From Sphingobium psychrophilum (lineage in GTDB: Bacteria; Pseudomonadota; Alphaproteobacteria; Sphingomonadales; Sphingomonadaceae): DNA of 64,000 bases. Under the pieces are notes generated by a model, which ran no database searches, was not told the origin of the DNA, and saw nothing but the letters and a program-made list of their open reading frames with translations. Positions 9,877 through 17,693 of the stretch are shown here, in pieces; within the stretch, counting starts at the first letter, position 1, and every line of letters begins with the position of its first letter. The stretch is from positions 1 through 64,000 of the forward strand of contig NZ_JABBFV010000015.1 of assembly GCF_012927105.1 (NCBI RefSeq). Direction: 5' to 3'. Both the position numbers and the translations under genes were made by a program.

Positions 9877-12204
9877 TCAGTGTGGAGGGGGCAGCTTAAT
9901 CTGAAGAGAATCGAGCGGCCTGATGTAGAGCCCCCAATAGGCCTTCAGCGCAGCGATCATCAGTGGAATGGCGCCAAAAATGATGAATATCAGATCGGCG
10001 GGTAAGCGCATCCATTCGAGCTGCCGCGCGATATTGCTGCCAGTGTAAGCGATGCTTCGTGCGTGCCAATAGCCATGTTGCAGCACATCCCATACCTGCA
10101 AAACTCCGGCAGGGAACAAGCTCAGGATTACCATCAAGGCGAGCCCGATGTTGCTCCCCCAGAACCCGATGCGGACGTATCTCTCGATGCTCGGCCAGCG
10201 CGCGACGTCAGTCGTCTGGCGTAGCACAAACACCATCAGGGCAAGGGCGAGCATGCCGAAGACGCCCATCATAGCGGCATGGCCATGATTGGGCGTCAGG
10301 ATGGTTCCAACCTCATAATAGCTCACGATCGGCAGATTAATCATGAATCCGAAGACTCCGGCGCCGAGGAAATTCCAGAATCCCACGGCCATGAGGAAAT
10401 AAAACGTCCATTTGTGGGGTAGCGCCGAGGCGACGCCACTTTTGTCGGTTTCGCTGCGCGTCGTGCGGACAAAATCCCATGCGTCGAGCGTCAGCAATGT
10501 CAGAGGCACGACCTCCAGCGCGGAGAAAAGCGCTGATGCCGCCATGTTGATCTGGGTCTGTCCTGAAAAATACCAGTGATGCCCCGTCCCCATCAGCCCG
10601 CCGAGGAAATAGAGGATCGCGTCGAGATAAATTACCCGCAGCGCTGTGTTCCGGCCCGTGAGGCCCAATTGGAACAACATCAGCGCGACTACGGTGGTTG
10701 CGAAGAATTCGAAGAATCCTTCAACCCACAGATGGATGATCCAGAAGCGCCAGGTATCGACCACGGTAAAGTTGGTCTTGGCGCCAAAAAAGAGGGCGGG
10801 AACGTAGAAGACGGGGATGGCCAGCGCGCCGAACAGAAACATCCGGGCGATCGGCCGTGCATGGACGTTGGAGACCTGGCTGGGCCGCGCAATCCACCAG
10901 AGCAGCGCGAACCACGCCAATAGTCCCACAACGAGCAGATACTGCCAGAAGCGGCCGATCTCGAGATATTCCCAGCCCTGGTTTCCGAACAGGAACCACC
11001 AGTCGCCAAGCCACCCGGAGATGCCCGCCCATTCGCCAAGGAGACTGGCGCCGATGACGATGGCGAAAGCCGCGAACAGAAGATGGATGGCTGCGGGCAG
11101 CCAGCGGGGTTCGTCGGCGCGCAGCGAGCGGCCCAAAAACAGCGCGGCGGCTACATAGGCCGTTGCGATCCAGAAGATTGCGGTCTGCAAGTGCCAGATG
11201 CGCATCAGGTTGCTCGGAAAGATAGTCTCAAGCTGGAAGCCGTAGAAACTTCCTGGATCGGCGCGATAATGCGCAACCGCAGCACCTACGAGCGTCTGCA
11301 TCAGAAACAGCAAGGAAACGACAACGAAGAATTTGACGAGGGCGCGCTGGCCGGGGCTTGCCTGTCCCGGGATCACCTGCGGCGTGGCGCTATGGCCCCG
11401 CGTAATCCAGCCCAGATAATCGAATTTGCCGAATGCAAGCAGTACTGCCGCGATGCCGCCGAGCAGGGCGATCAGACTAAGCGTGCTCCAGAGGAGCGCC
11501 CCGGCCGGAGCGACATTGCCAACGCCGGGATCATAGGGAAAATTGTTGGTATAGGAATAATCCGCCCCAGGCCGATCGGTGACCGACGCCCAGGCCGTCC
11601 AGCAGAAAAACGCAGTCAAGTCGCGCAATTCTGCCGGATCGGTGATGAGCTTGGGCGCGAGACCGCCGTTGCGCGCTGGGTTGATGAAATAGGATGTCCA
11701 GCGGGCTGTCTGCGCGCGGTAGGCAATAGCCTCCGGCGCAGTCAGGCGAAGAGTGTTGCTGGCAGGATCGAAACGATTGGTTTTCAGCGTGACGACGACC
11801 TGACCGCGGATCGACCCTGTCTCGATAGGGGTAAGTGCGTTCAAAGCCTTGGCGAATTGTTGTTGTGCCAGGGAGGTGGCTAGGCTCTCACCAATCTGAT
11901 GCAGCGTTTCGGCTGAAAAATCAGGGCCAAGATAGGCCCCATGTCCCCAGATCGTGCCATTGTCCATCAAGCCATAGCGCAGAAATATGGCCTGTCCCGA
12001 GCGGATCTGATCACCTGTGAACAGGGTCTCTCCGTGAGCATCAATCACGGTATCGGGGATGGGTGGCGCGTTCCGGTAGGAGAGCATGGTGATCGCCAGA
12101 AGCCCCACAAAGCCAAGGATCATCACCATCAGGACCGATCGCAGCCACCATTTCGACAAGGGGCTGACTTCAGGATCAAATTTGGGTTGGGCGGCTTCGT
12201 CCAT
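9877..12204 (-). CDS. norB: Quinol-dependent nitric oxide reductase (qNor)
   Basis: A single-subunit membrane enzyme that reduces two NO to N2O with electrons from quinol. It is 775 aa, the length of qNOR rather than of the shorter cNorB. An N-terminal helix and a periplasmic domain of about 200 residues replace NorC, followed by about 13 membrane helices of the heme-copper oxidase fold. Conserved histidine stretches such as I-W-H-L-Q, H-L-W-V-E-G-F-F-E and G-H-H-W-Y supply the heme b, b3 and FeB ligands. No norC, norQ or norD gene is nearby, in line with a detoxifying rather than denitrifying role. It is the last gene of the NO block, with its own leader of about 200 bp. Confidence 0.92.
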   Translation of the reverse strand: MDEAAQPKFDPEVSPLSKWWLRSVLMVMILGFVGLLAITMLSYRNAPPIPDTVIDAHGETLFTGDQIRSGQAIFLRYGLMDNGTIWGHGAYLGPDFSAETLHQIGESLATSLAQQQFAKALNALTPIETGSIRGQVVVTLKTNRFDPASNTLRLTAPEAIAYRAQTARWTSYFINPARNGGLAPKLITDPAELRDLTAFFCWTAWASVTDRPGADYSYTNNFPYDPGVGNVAPAGALLWSTLSLIALLGGIAAVLLAFGKFDYLGWITRGHSATPQVIPGQASPGQRALVKFFVVVSLLFLMQTLVGAAVAHYRADPGSFYGFQLETIFPSNLMRIWHLQTAIFWIATAYVAAALFLGRSLRADEPRWLPAAIHLLFAAFAIVIGASLLGEWAGISGWLGDWWFLFGNQGWEYLEIGRFWQYLLVVGLLAWFALLWWIARPSQVSNVHARPIARMFLFGALAIPVFYVPALFFGAKTNFTVVDTWRFWIIHLWVEGFFEFFATTVVALMLFQLGLTGRNTALRVIYLDAILYFLGGLMGTGHHWYFSGQTQINMAASALFSALEVVPLTLLTLDAWDFVRTTRSETDKSGVASALPHKWTFYFLMAVGFWNFLGAGVFGFMINLPIVSYYEVGTILTPNHGHAAMMGVFGMLALALMVFVLRQTTDVARWPSIERYVRIGFWGSNIGLALMVILSLFPAGVLQVWDVLQHGYWHARSIAYTGSNIARQLEWMRLPADLIFIIFGAIPLMIAALKAYWGLYIRPLDSLQIKLPPPH

Positions 12205-12240
12205 TGCGCGTCTCCTGGCGAAACCGAAGGGTTAGAAAGA

Positions 12241-12266
12241 GTTGAACGGTCCGGCACACGTTCAAC
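12241..12266. promoter_or_regulatory. Inverted repeat GTTGAAC-N12-GTTCAAC upstream of norB
   Basis: A perfect 7-bp dyad (12241-12247 and 12260-12266) lies 37 bp upstream of the norB ATG. It does not match the NsrR, FNR/NnrR or NorR consensus. It may bind another regulator or act in the RNA leader. Function unknown. Confidence 0.4.
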
Positions 12267-12366
12267 ATCCGAAATGGGCCCAGCTGACCGTAGACTGATA
12301 GACGCCCCGCCATTGGCGGTTGAAGGCAGGGCAGCGCGGAGAGTGGAAGGTGCCTCTCATAAAGAA

Positions 12367-12382
12367 CAGCCGAAAACGGCTG
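12367..12382 (-). terminator. Weak hairpin between cupin gene and norB
   Basis: On the minus strand CAGCCG-TTTT-CGGCTG is followed by TTCTTTAT, 25 bases after the cupin stop codon. The 6-bp stem with an imperfect T tract could attenuate read-through into norB. Weak support. Confidence 0.35.
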
Positions 12383-12406
12383 ATGATGATCGCAGTTCGC
12401 ATGCGC

Positions 12407-12763
12407 TCAGCTTACGGTTGAGACAGTTGGGTGCTCGAACAATATCGTGAGCAGCAAGGCTCCATCTTCAATGCCTTCGATGCCATGCTCCTCGCCGCGA
12501 TCGAGATACATCCAGTCGCCGATCTCCAGGATGGCCTTCGCGTCTCCGAGCAATACATGCACTCTGCCACGCAGGCAGTGGAGCGTCGCTTGCCCGGCAA
12601 CGTGGTGCGGCGGGATTACGGCGCCAGCGTGCACGAGGAGGTGGATCGCCTCGAAGGCCTCGGTTTTGACGAGGGCGGTCGTGTGGGCATCATCTCCGCC
12701 CACACCCAAGCCTGAGAGATGTACGATCTCGCCGTGCTGCGCGTGATGAAGTGCCATGATCAA
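12407..12763 (-). CDS. Small cupin-domain protein
   Basis: The 118-aa protein has a single cupin barrel: the first motif around H-A-G-A-V-I-P-P-H-H and a second with G-D-W-M-Y-L-D-R-G-E-E-H-G-I-E supply His/Glu metal-ligand candidates. Such proteins are often sensors or small dioxygenases; the substrate is unknown. It sits on the same strand as the hmp-AOX genes, with gaps of under 30 bp to its upstream neighbour, so it probably belongs to the NO-responsive transcript. Confidence 0.65.
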   Translation of the reverse strand: MIMALHHAQHGEIVHLSGLGVGGDDAHTTALVKTEAFEAIHLLVHAGAVIPPHHVAGQATLHCLRGRVHVLLGDAKAILEIGDWMYLDRGEEHGIEGIEDGALLLTILFEHPTVSTVS

Positions 12764-12790
12764 TTATCTTTCTACCGTTGTCTGAAGCGG

Positions 12791-13105
12791 TCAATGTCGG
12801 CCTGAAATCCATGCGGGCGGGTCGCTGGCAGGAAAGGATTCCCGCGATGCCTCGTCGATTGCGTCGGACTCGGCTTGGCTCTCTTGTAGCTGCTCCACCC
12901 TCTTTGTTACGGCCGTTTCCAGCGCAGCGCGTTGCGCGAGAATAGAATCCGTCATCGGTGCGGTGCCTGCAAAATGCTGGGCGACCGCCGCCGCCACATG
13001 CGCCGCTAGCGATACATCGGATCGTCCGTGGCAAAGCGCATGGACGGCGTGCGCGACCGCCTCGATGCGTTCAGGATCTATCGATCTGTTTTCGGTATCA
13101 GGCAC
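12791..13105 (-). CDS. Small conserved protein with C-terminal ESFPASDPPAW motif
   Basis: The product is 104 aa, with no signal peptide or membrane helix. The first 80 residues are helical and Ala-rich. The last 25 contain D-E-A-S-R-E-S-F-P-A-S-D-P-P-A-W, a short linear motif found at the C-terminus of many small proteobacterial proteins of unknown function. It lies between the CopD-like gene and the cupin gene in the NO block. I do not recognise a function. Confidence 0.55.
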   Translation of the reverse strand: MPDTENRSIDPERIEAVAHAVHALCHGRSDVSLAAHVAAAVAQHFAGTAPMTDSILAQRAALETAVTKRVEQLQESQAESDAIDEASRESFPASDPPAWISGRH

Positions 13106-13131
13106 AACGGTCGGACTCCTTCATCGGCTAT

Positions 13132-13605
13132 CTAAAGTGGCGAAAACCCGCGGCTTCCGGCAACCGCACCGATTACGGTAACCAGGCTGAGACCAAGTAG
13201 AAGGACATGCGCGCGGTGGAGCAGCCTGAACGCTCCATCCGGAGATCTTGCCGCCCAAACCTCGAACCGGCGACGCAAGATCAGCGGTTCAACGATAAAC
13301 AGCACCACAAAGAAGATCGACCACACGCATAGCATGGCGTGCATCCACCAGAAATGGAGATCACCGAAGCGATCCCACATTCCTCCGCGCTGGATCATCC
13401 ACAGGCCGCTTGCGCCCGCGAAGAGAAGCCAGATGCGCGCTTGCGGCGCGAACCGGCTTTCAATGCGGTGAAAGGCAGTCAGCCGCTCCGATGACGGCAG
13501 GGCTTTGACCGACGGGATGACCACGGTGGTTGCAAACGCAACCCCGCCGATCCAGCAAATGACGGCCAGGATATGGATCATGCGCGCGATGGTGAGGTCA
13601 TCCAT
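13132..13605 (-). CDS. CopD-like four-helix integral membrane protein
   Basis: The 157-aa protein has four hydrophobic helices (about residues 5-28, 57-76, 85-110 and 128-150). It begins M-I-H-I-L-A-V-I-C-W-I-G-G and has further membrane His residues (H-F-W-W-M-H), the pattern of CopD/DUF2269-type proteins that may bind heme or copper. The gene starts 15 bp after the hmp stop, so it is probably cotranscribed with it. A heme- or NO-linked membrane role is inferred from context only. Confidence 0.6.
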   Translation of the reverse strand: MDDLTIARMIHILAVICWIGGVAFATTVVIPSVKALPSSERLTAFHRIESRFAPQARIWLLFAGASGLWMIQRGGMWDRFGDLHFWWMHAMLCVWSIFFVVLFIVEPLILRRRFEVWAARSPDGAFRLLHRAHVLLLGLSLVTVIGAVAGSRGFSPL

Positions 13606-13619
13606 GTCGGTCGGTCCCT

Positions 13620-14831
13620 TCAGGCGGCGAGTAGTTCGTCGGCGGGGCCGAAGAACTCATAATGAATTCTGTCCGATGCGACGCCAGCGAGCGACAAGGT
13701 GGCGACGAACGCGCGCAGGAACGGTCGCGGGCCGCATAGGTAATAGTCTGCTTCTTCGATCGGCGTATGGGCCGTGAGCCACGGCTCGTCGATCAAGCCA
13801 TCATGGTCATAGTCCCGGCCCGCAACGTCTTCTGCCCGTGGTGTCTGGTAGAAATTCGTGACGCGGATGTTCGGGTGACCGGTTGCGAGCGCGTGGACGT
13901 CATTGGCCAGTGCGTGGGTCGAGCCATCCAGTGTTCCATGAAGATATTGGACGGGAAGGTCAGGATGCTGTTGCGCTATGGCTTCGAGCATTGCCACCAT
14001 CGGGGTCAGGCCGACTCCGCCGGACATCAGCACGACCGGGCGTTCGGGATTGTCCGTCAGGAAGAACTCGCCTGCGGGCGCGGCCACCTTGAGCACGGTG
14101 CCGGGCTTCGCCTGGTCGTGCAGCCAGCCCGAGGCGAGACCCATCTGCTCGCGTTTGACCGAGATACGATAGGTCTCGCCATTGGCTGCTTGTGAAATGC
14201 TATAATTGCGTTTGACCGGAGGATGCCCGGGAATCTCGAGCCAGAAGGTCAGATATTGACCGGGCTTGTGGCGAATAACCGGACGCCCATCGGTGGGGCG
14301 CAGGATGAACGAGGTGATGACGCTGCTCTCGGGACGGACCTCGTCGACCGCGAACGTGCGCCAGCCCGCCCAACCGCCGTCGGCCGTGCTGTGCTCCTTG
14401 TAAAGCCGCTCTTCGCGTGCAATCAGGATATGGGCCAGGAACCAATAGGCTTCGCCCCAGGCAGCGAGAATCTCTTCGGTGGCGGCATCGCCGAGCACGG
14501 CCTTGATGGCACCGAGCAGCGCTTCACCGACATGGGGATAATGTTCGGGCAGGATCTGCAGACCGACATGCTTTTGCGCAATCCGCTCGACCGCTGGGGC
14601 AAGAGCGCCCAGATTCTCGATGTTCGCCGCATAAGCGAGGATCGCGGCGGTCAAGGCTCGTGGCTGTGACCCCGCGTCACCATGGTGCGACTGGTTGAAC
14701 AGGTCGCGAATCTCGGGATTTTCGAACATCCGCGCGTACATCTCATGGACAATATCGAGACCATGGGCTTCGAGTGCGGGAACCGTGGCTTTGACGAGCG
14801 CGATCGTGCGCTCGCTGAGTGTCTGTGACAT
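13620..14831 (-). CDS. hmp: Flavohemoglobin, nitric oxide dioxygenase
   Basis: Converts NO and O2 to nitrate with NAD(P)H. Start ATG 14831 (AGGAG 6 bases upstream; a TTG lies one codon before). The 403-aa protein has a globin domain (residues 1-140; proximal His in A-Q-K-H-V-G, Y-P-H-V-G-E-A-L-L), an FAD domain (R-N-Y-S-I-S and G-Q-Y-L-T) and an NAD domain (G-G-V-G-L-T-P-M, Y-L-C-G-P). Full length for the family. It lies mid-operon between the DUF1971 and CopD-like genes and should be under NsrR control. Confidence 0.94.
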   Translation of the reverse strand: MSQTLSERTIALVKATVPALEAHGLDIVHEMYARMFENPEIRDLFNQSHHGDAGSQPRALTAAILAYAANIENLGALAPAVERIAQKHVGLQILPEHYPHVGEALLGAIKAVLGDAATEEILAAWGEAYWFLAHILIAREERLYKEHSTADGGWAGWRTFAVDEVRPESSVITSFILRPTDGRPVIRHKPGQYLTFWLEIPGHPPVKRNYSISQAANGETYRISVKREQMGLASGWLHDQAKPGTVLKVAAPAGEFFLTDNPERPVVLMSGGVGLTPMVAMLEAIAQQHPDLPVQYLHGTLDGSTHALANDVHALATGHPNIRVTNFYQTPRAEDVAGRDYDHDGLIDEPWLTAHTPIEEADYYLCGPRPFLRAFVATLSLAGVASDRIHYEFFGPADELLAA

Positions 14832-14876
14832 CAACGTCTCCTGTCGTGATAATGGGGTAGGCTGGGGCGGGCGGGG

Positions 14877-15146
14877 TTAGCCGCCCGGCGGTTCACTGTA
14901 GAAATCGACCCGCATCTTCATCGCGCCGATTGGTTCGACAAAATGGGGCTGTTCGGGAAGCAATGGTCCCGGGGTGTCGGGATCAAGCAGAAGTTCGGAA
15001 GTCGGCTCGAGATAGGTCAGTTTCACTGTGCCTTCGAGCACGCGAACCATGCCCCAGACCCCGGCCTTGGTCGTGTGTCGCGCGCGCAGCGCCGCAGGGA
15101 GGCTGGTCTCGTCGAACACCGGGGTTGAGCGATAGGGTTCGGCCAT
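14877..15146 (-). CDS. DUF1971 (YeaR/TehB-like cupin) protein
   Basis: This is an 89-aa cupin-like protein starting at ATG 15146, one base after the alternative-oxidase stop, so coupled to it. It has the DUF1971 pattern L-R-A-R-H-T-T-K-A-G-V-W-G and E-Q-P-H-F-V-E-P. E. coli YeaR belongs to this family and is induced by nitrate and NO under NsrR, which fits the position here. The biochemical role is not established. Confidence 0.7.
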   Translation of the reverse strand: MAEPYRSTPVFDETSLPAALRARHTTKAGVWGMVRVLEGTVKLTYLEPTSELLLDPDTPGPLLPEQPHFVEPIGAMKMRVDFYSEPPGG

Positions 15147-15147
15147 G

Positions 15148-15837
15148 TCAGGCTGCCAACCGAATGTCGTCGGCGTGGTCCGGATAGGGCGCCACCGCCG
15201 CATGGTTGACCGGCAATCCGGCTAGTTCGTTTGCAAAGCTATGATTGATATCGCGGTGATGTGCCTCATCGGCGCGGACCAGGAGCACCACGTCGCGCAA
15301 GGTCGCATCGTCTCCAAGCTTCCAATAATGCCGCGCGATTGCTGGCGCCGGGCCATTGGGGGAACGGCCCTCGTCAAGTTCGGCGAGATAGAGCGTGTAG
15401 CTGATCACCGCCTCTTCCTCGAAATATCCGACCACGCGGTGTGCGGTCTTGGCGCTGACCAGGTAGAGCGTGAAGAAGGCGAGGTAGAAGACCCACTGAA
15501 CGGCCAGAATCACGAGCCGCTCGAACATCGTCGGCTTGGCCACCTCGATGAAGGTCATCAGGTGCATCCGTTCGTTCTCCGCTTCCTCCATCAAGGTGCG
15601 GATCCAGCCCTTGTCATCGCACATGCGCCGCAGGCAACGCAGGTGCGTCAGCGTTGCGCCGACCATGCCCGGCACCGCCGCTACAGTCTCAAGCACGATG
15701 GCACGGTGGCCGTAGCGCTTGGCGAAGAATGTGTCGGCCGTGAACCGCAGTATCTTGGTGAAGGCCAGCGCGATGCGATCGGACGGACCGCGCGGTTTGC
15801 AGTGGACGCTAAGGTCAACAAAGGGAGCGGTTGGCAT
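15148..15837 (-). CDS. aox: Alternative oxidase (cyanide/NO-insensitive ubiquinol oxidase)
   Basis: A non-pumping di-iron ubiquinol oxidase of the inner membrane surface. It is 229 aa from ATG 15837 (AAGGAA 6 bases upstream; the frame is open further back but reads as non-coding). All six iron ligands are in family motifs: [30 protein letters not shown], and [11 protein letters not shown]. Two hydrophobic stretches give membrane association. Bacterial AOX is rare and known from Novosphingobium. The gene sits between truncated hemoglobin and DUF1971 under two NsrR-like boxes, which indicates use when NO blocks cytochrome oxidases. Confidence 0.92.
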   Translation of the reverse strand: MPTAPFVDLSVHCKPRGPSDRIALAFTKILRFTADTFFAKRYGHRAIVLETVAAVPGMVGATLTHLRCLRRMCDDKGWIRTLMEEAENERMHLMTFIEVAKPTMFERLVILAVQWVFYLAFFTLYLVSAKTAHRVVGYFEEEAVISYTLYLAELDEGRSPNGPAPAIARHYWKLGDDATLRDVVLLVRADEAHHRDINHSFANELAGLPVNHAAVAPYPDHADDIRLAA

Positions 15838-15854
15838 GACGGATTCCTTGACGG

Positions 15855-16259
15855 TCAGGCCGCCGCGCGGTCTGGTTTGGTTTTTGTATCGAGCTTGAAG
15901 AAGAGCGCCAGTTGCAGGCTTTCTGCGATCCGCGCGGCCTTGCTCTGCAGCGCAGCGGCTGCACCGGGCTCCAACACCTCGGCCGTGGTGCTGTTCCAAA
16001 GCGCCAGCCAGCGCTGGAACAGCTCGGGACTTATGCGCGTCCGGTGCTTGAGATGCGCGGCCACGGGGTTGCCCTTGTAGCGGCCAGTGGTCAGCATCAC
16101 CGACGACCAGAAGGTAACCAGCTTGTCGAGATGTTCGGGCCAGTTTTCGATCGCATCGTTGAAGATCGGACCCAGCGATTCGTCTTCGCGGACGCGCTCG
16201 TAGAACAGGGAGACAAGCCGCTTGAGGCCTTCCTCCGTGATCTCATTCCCGTCGTCCAT
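15855..16259 (-). CDS. Truncated hemoglobin (group III-like)
   Basis: The globin is 134 aa from ATG 16259; ATGs at 16274 and 16292 are alternatives. It has [16 protein letters not shown], the [16 protein letters not shown] region and the proximal-side H-L-K-H-R of 2/2 globins. It would bind O2 or NO and may carry out peroxidase or NO-scavenging chemistry. It is the first gene of the NO block. Its start lies downstream of the NsrR-like boxes, and AOX follows after 17 bp. Confidence 0.8.
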   Translation of the reverse strand: MDDGNEITEEGLKRLVSLFYERVREDESLGPIFNDAIENWPEHLDKLVTFWSSVMLTTGRYKGNPVAAHLKHRTRISPELFQRWLALWNSTTAEVLEPGAAAALQSKAARIAESLQLALFFKLDTKTKPDRAAA

Positions 16260-16275
16260 CGACCGACTCCAATTC

Positions 16276-16298
16276 ATGTATCGAGAATGCATCTATAA
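16276..16298. promoter_or_regulatory. NsrR-like box (second, weaker)
   Basis: Aligned to the NsrR 11-1-11 consensus, the right half GAATGCATCTA is nearly perfect while the left half is degenerate; about 15 of 22 positions agree. It lies 17 bp before the ATG of the truncated globin. Confidence 0.45.
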
Positions 16299-16309
16299 GG
16301 CGGCTTTGA

Positions 16310-16332
16310 AAGATGCAAGAGAAATGCATATA
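16310..16332. promoter_or_regulatory. NsrR-like box (main) between nsrR and the globin-AOX-hmp genes
   Basis: The halves AAGATGCAAGA and AAATGCATATA flank a central G, matching the consensus AAGATGCATTT-N-AAATGCATCTT at about 17 of 22 positions. It lies 18 bp upstream of the nsrR ATG and between the divergent genes, so one site could control both directions. Confidence 0.65.
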
Positions 16333-16350
16333 TGAATGCAAGGAGATTGC

Positions 16351-16797
16351 ATGCGGCTTACGCGCTACACGGACTATGCCCTGCGGGTGCTCATTTACCT
16401 GGGCGCGCGGCCCGATGCGTTGTGCTCCATCGCCGAGATATCGCGCGCCTATGACATCTCGCAGAATCACCTGATGAAAGTGGTCAACGATCTGGTGAAC
16501 GCGGGCTATCTGGCCAGTGCACGGGGCCGCTTTGGCGGCATCAAGCTCGCCAGGCCTGCAGTGGAAATCAAAGTGGGCGCGGTCATACGGCACACCGAGG
16601 ATGGTTTCGACCTGGTCGATTGCGGTGAGTGCATCATCGCCCCGGCTTGCGGGCTGACGGGCGCTTTGCGGCAGGCGCTGGCCGCGTTTCTAAACGTGCT
16701 GGACGGTTACACGCTGGCAGATCTCATCACAAAACCGGCAGAACTTGGGATGCTATTTAGCGCCGCAAGGAATCGGGATTTGCCCCAGACCGGTTAA
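16351..16797 (+). CDS. nsrR: NsrR, Rrf2-family NO-sensing repressor
   Basis: An iron-sulfur repressor that releases DNA when NO hits its cluster. Start ATG 16351 with AAGGAG 6 bases upstream; 148 aa. The N-terminal M-R-L-T-R-Y-T-D-Y-A-L-R-V-L contains the Asp8 ligand used by [4Fe-4S] NsrR, and the wing S-A-R-G-R-F-G-G-I is typical. Cluster cysteines are C91, C94 and C100 (C-x2-C-x5-C), tighter than C-x4-C-x5-C in E. coli NsrR. It is divergent from the NO-detoxification genes with operator boxes in between. Confidence 0.88.
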   Translation: MRLTRYTDYALRVLIYLGARPDALCSIAEISRAYDISQNHLMKVVNDLVNAGYLASARGRFGGIKLARPAVEIKVGAVIRHTEDGFDLVDCGECIIAPACGLTGALRQALAAFLNVLDGYTLADLITKPAELGMLFSAARNRDLPQTG

Positions 16798-16835
16798 AAT
16801 GGGGTGTTGTGGCCATTGCGAACCGCCAAGCCGGT

Positions 16836-17198
16836 TCAGCGATGCTTTGCCATATAGTCTGCAAGGACGATCGCGTGATTGTGTTGCTCGTCATGGGCTG
16901 CGTACAGCAGAATGCCGGGCCCCCGATCGAGCAGTGACGCCAGTTCAGTGACCGCAGCGCCGTTGGCATCCAGCTCCTGGCAATAGCGGCGGTTGAATTC
17001 AGCCCAACGCTGCGGATCATGACCAAACCATTTGCGCAGTTCAGTACTCGGGGCGATACTCTTGCACCACGACGTTAAAGCTGCCGTGTCTCGTCCCAGA
17101 CCGCGGGGCCAGAGCCGGTCGACAAGGATCCGGCTACCATCGCTTTCAGCGGGAGGAGCATAGACGCGTTTGATCCGGACTGGGGGTGGGATAGCCAT
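16836..17198 (-). CDS. DUF488 family protein
   Basis: The 120-aa product has the DUF488 pattern: I-K-R-V-Y-A near the N-terminus, V-D-R-L-W-P-R-G-L, S-T-E-L-R-K-W-F-G-H-D-P, F-N-R-R-Y, and a late L-L-Y-A-A-H-D. The family's biochemical function is not established. It begins 10 bp after the stop of the helical-bundle gene and so is the third gene of the lysR operon. It ends facing nsrR. Confidence 0.8.
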   Translation of the reverse strand: MAIPPPVRIKRVYAPPAESDGSRILVDRLWPRGLGRDTAALTSWCKSIAPSTELRKWFGHDPQRWAEFNRRYCQELDANGAAVTELASLLDRGPGILLYAAHDEQHNHAIVLADYMAKHR

Positions 17199-17207
17199 GG
17201 GCCCGGC

Positions 17208-17693
17208 TCAGGTTTTCGTCTCGGCGATGCACTCTTCCGTGCGCTGGATATTCTCGACATGGCTGGCCCTCATCTCGCTCAGAGCAGCATGCAGAATATC
17301 GTCGCGCACGCGTGGAAGCAGCTCTTCTAGCTTGCGCACCACCCAGGCCTGGCCGCGATTGAGGAACGCGAGTCGTTCATGTGAATCGGCGATGGCCATG
17401 GCCTTGTCATAGAATGCGCCACAATGCGTAGATGGGATCACCCCAATACGCTTGATCTGGGCAGACAGCATCCCGCACCACTTTGCTTCATCCTCATAGA
17501 CCGCCTTTATCAGATGCTTCGTCGGCGGATGACGGGCGTCGTTTGCGCTTTCGAGGGTAACACGCGCCCCTGCGCGCTCGGCCTCTAGCAAGACATTGAG
17601 CGCGGCAGCGATCTCGTCACGGCCACCATAGCCCATGTAGATGTCATCGCCTTGGGATGCATAACATACAGGGGAGGCAGGCTCGTCGTTCAT
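17208..17693 (-). CDS. DUF6306-like ferritin-fold helical protein
   Basis: The 161-aa protein is dominated by four long helices with spaced acidic and His residues (E-I-A-A-A-L-N-V-L-L-E-A-E-R, Y-E-D-E-A-K-W-C, H-E-R-L-A-F-L-N-R-G-Q), compatible with a ferritin-like bundle. Residue 20 (M-G-Y-G-G) is an alternative start. The first codon overlaps the lysR stop (ATGA), so it is coupled to the regulator. Function unknown; metal binding is only suggested by the pattern. Confidence 0.5.
   Translation of the reverse strand: MNDEPASPVCYASQGDDIYMGYGGRDEIAAALNVLLEAERAGARVTLESANDARHPPTKHLIKAVYEDEAKWCGMLSAQIKRIGVIPSTHCGAFYDKAMAIADSHERLAFLNRGQAWVVRKLEELLPRVRDDILHAALSEMRASHVENIQRTEECIAETKT

Noticed and set aside
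12930..13200. Plus-strand frames opposite the small NO-block genes
   Set aside because: No ribosome sites and no coding pattern; the minus-strand genes have the conserved motifs.
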